Of a stretch of 64,000 bases of DNA, positions 62,501-64,000 are shown one piece after another. The notes beneath the pieces were generated by a model that did no database searches, had not been told where the DNA came from, and saw nothing but the letters and a program-made list of their open reading frames with translations. Each line of letters opens with the position of its first letter. Position 1 is the stretch's first letter. The DNA is from Sisyra terminalis. Taxonomy: Eukaryota; Arthropoda; Insecta; Neuroptera; Sisyridae. The DNA lies in contig OY292277.1 of NCBI GenBank assembly GCA_958496175.1, positions 5,022,001-5,086,000 of the forward strand, given 5' to 3'. The position numbers and the translations under genes were made by a program.

Positions 62501-64000
62501 TTTCTGCGCGCCACTTTGATGGTCGATATCTCCCATACACGCGGCTTGTTTTCGCAAAAATTTGCACAGCATGTACATTAGGACGTATACTTTCAATTGG
62601 CATGCTTAGAAAACTTTTTTGAAATTTTCGATTTCCGTGAAAAATCAACGATGGTTAACCCACGGTTTTTTTTTGACGAAAAATGATTTCTGCGCGCCAC
62701 TTTGATGGTCGATATCTCCCATACACGCGGCTTGTTTTCGCAAAAATTGGCACAGCATGTACATTAGGACGTATACTTTCAATTGGCATGCTTAGAAAAC
62801 TTTTTTGAAATTTTCGATTTCCGTGAAAAATCAACGATGGTTAACCCACGGTTTTTTCTTGACGAAAAATGATTTCTGCGCGCCACTTTGATGGTCGTTA
62901 TCTCCCATACACGTGGCTTGTTTTCGGAAAAATTTGCACAGCATGTACATTAGGACGTATACTTTCAATTGGCATGCTTAGAAAACTTTTTTGAAATTTT
63001 CGATTTCCGTGAAAAATCAACGATGGTTAACCCACGGTTTTTTCTTGACGAAAAATGATTTCTGCGCGCCACTTTGATGGTCGATATCTCCCATACACGC
63101 GGCTTGTTTTCGCAAAAATTTGCACAGCATGTACATTAGGACGTATACTTTCAATTGGCATGCTTAGAAAACTTTTTTGAAATTTTTGATTTCCGTGAAA
63201 AATCAACGATGGTTAACCCACGGTTTTTTCTTGACGAAAAATGATTTCTGCGCGCCAATTTGATGGTCGATATCTCCCATACACGTGGCTTGTTTTCTAA
63301 AAAAATTTGCACAGCATGTACATTAGGACGTATACTTTCAATTGGCATGCTTAGAAAACTTTTTTGAAATTTTCGATTTCCGTGAAAAATCAGCGATGGT
63401 TAACCCACGGTTTTTTCTTGACGAAAAATGATTTCTGCGCGCCACTTTGATGGTCGATATCTCCCATACACGCGGCTTGTTTTCGCAAAAATTGGCACAG
63501 CATGTACATTAGGACGTATACTTTCAATTGGCATGCTTAGAAAACTTTTTTGAAATTTTCGATTTCCGTGAAAAATCAACGATGGTTAACCCACGGTTTT
63601 TTCTTGACGAAAAATGATTTCTGCGCGCCACTTTGATGGTCGATATCTCCCATACACGCGGCTTGTTTTCGCAAAAATTTGCACAGCATGTACATTAGGA
63701 CGTATACTTTCAATTGGCATGCTTAGAAAACTTTTTTGAAATTTTCGATTTCCGTGAAAAATCAACGATGGTTAACCCACGGTTTTTTCTTGACGAAAAA
63801 TGATTTCTGCGCGCCACTTTGATGGTCGTTATCTCCCATACACGTGGCTTGTTTTCGGAAAAATTTGCACAGCATGTACATTAGGACGTATACTTTCAAT
63901 TGGCATGCTTAGAAAACTTTTTTGAAATTTTCGATTTCCGTGAAAAATCAACGATGGTTAACCCACGGTTTTTTCTTGACGAAAAATGATTTCTGCGCGC
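59525..64000. repeat. Satellite array, ~186-bp monomer with 1489-bp higher-order repeat
   Basis: About 24 monomers, continuing past the window. Landmarks per monomer are GCACAGCATGTACATTAGGA, AATCAACGATGGTTAACCCA and CTTTGATGGTCGATATCTCC. Copies from 59525 to ~60880 are strongly diverged from one another, while those from ~60880 on are nearly identical. In the uniform part, diagnostic variants (GCGCCAATTTGATGG; TTGTTTTCTAAAAAAATTTG; AATCAGCGATGG at 61899 and 63388) recur at exactly 1489 bp, i.e. eight monomers. Its sequence is unrelated to the left satellite. No gene is present. Confidence 0.96.

Noticed and set aside
61662..63348. Two identical 65-residue - strand frames in the right satellite
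   Set aside because: They are the same position in two copies of the 1489-bp higher-order repeat. Neighbouring monomers do not keep the frame.

Overview
The window looks like AT-rich nuclear DNA of an insect. The evidence is multi-exon genes with GT..AG introns, TATA boxes and AATAAA signals, and above all six paralogues of the takeout / juvenile-hormone-binding-protein (JHBP) family, which belongs to arthropods. I cannot name the order or species from the sequence alone. No rRNA or tRNA gene and no CRISPR array was found.

Layout. 1-8213 is a satellite of ~366-bp monomers with a three-monomer higher-order repeat in its first 3.7 kb. 8214-17170 is gene-poor and holds decayed transposon pieces. 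17172-59274 is a head-to-tail cluster of six takeout-like genes, all on the + strand: gene 1 (17172-25656), gene 2 (32522-37218), gene 3 (39641-43126), gene 4 (46910-47894), gene 5 (52286-53472) and gene 6 (58072-59274). From about 59525 to the window end there is a second, unrelated satellite of ~186-bp monomers, ragged at the gene-facing edge and organised as a 1489-bp higher-order repeat further in.

Genes. Each gene can be assembled to an intact reading frame of 246-253 codons: a signal-peptide exon, a C-x9-C cysteine pair, a GDPKYH-like segment, a G-x-G-x-N sugar-site region, an LFNGDK-like segment and a C-terminal NENW helix. Intron phases are the same in all (1,1,2,1,1). Genes 1, 2, 5 and 6 keep all five introns, gene 4 lacks intron 3, and gene 3 lacks introns 2 and 3. 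The proteins should be secreted carriers of small hydrophobic ligands; the ligands cannot be read from the sequence.

Mobile DNA. Introns and spacers of the first three genes are swollen by short non-autonomous DNA transposons: TA-flanked foldback elements of ~1 kb, TTAA-flanked elements, and two small hAT-type elements with perfect 8-bp target duplications. The strangest element is an 18-copy set of a 33-bp core, always in the same orientation, that reads on the - strand as GDFNAxIGEKP, the signature of the AP-type endonuclease of non-LTR retrotransposons, without the rest of that enzyme. A second oddity is a ~1.9-kb palindrome whose centre is occupied by another foldback element inserted exactly on the symmetry axis.
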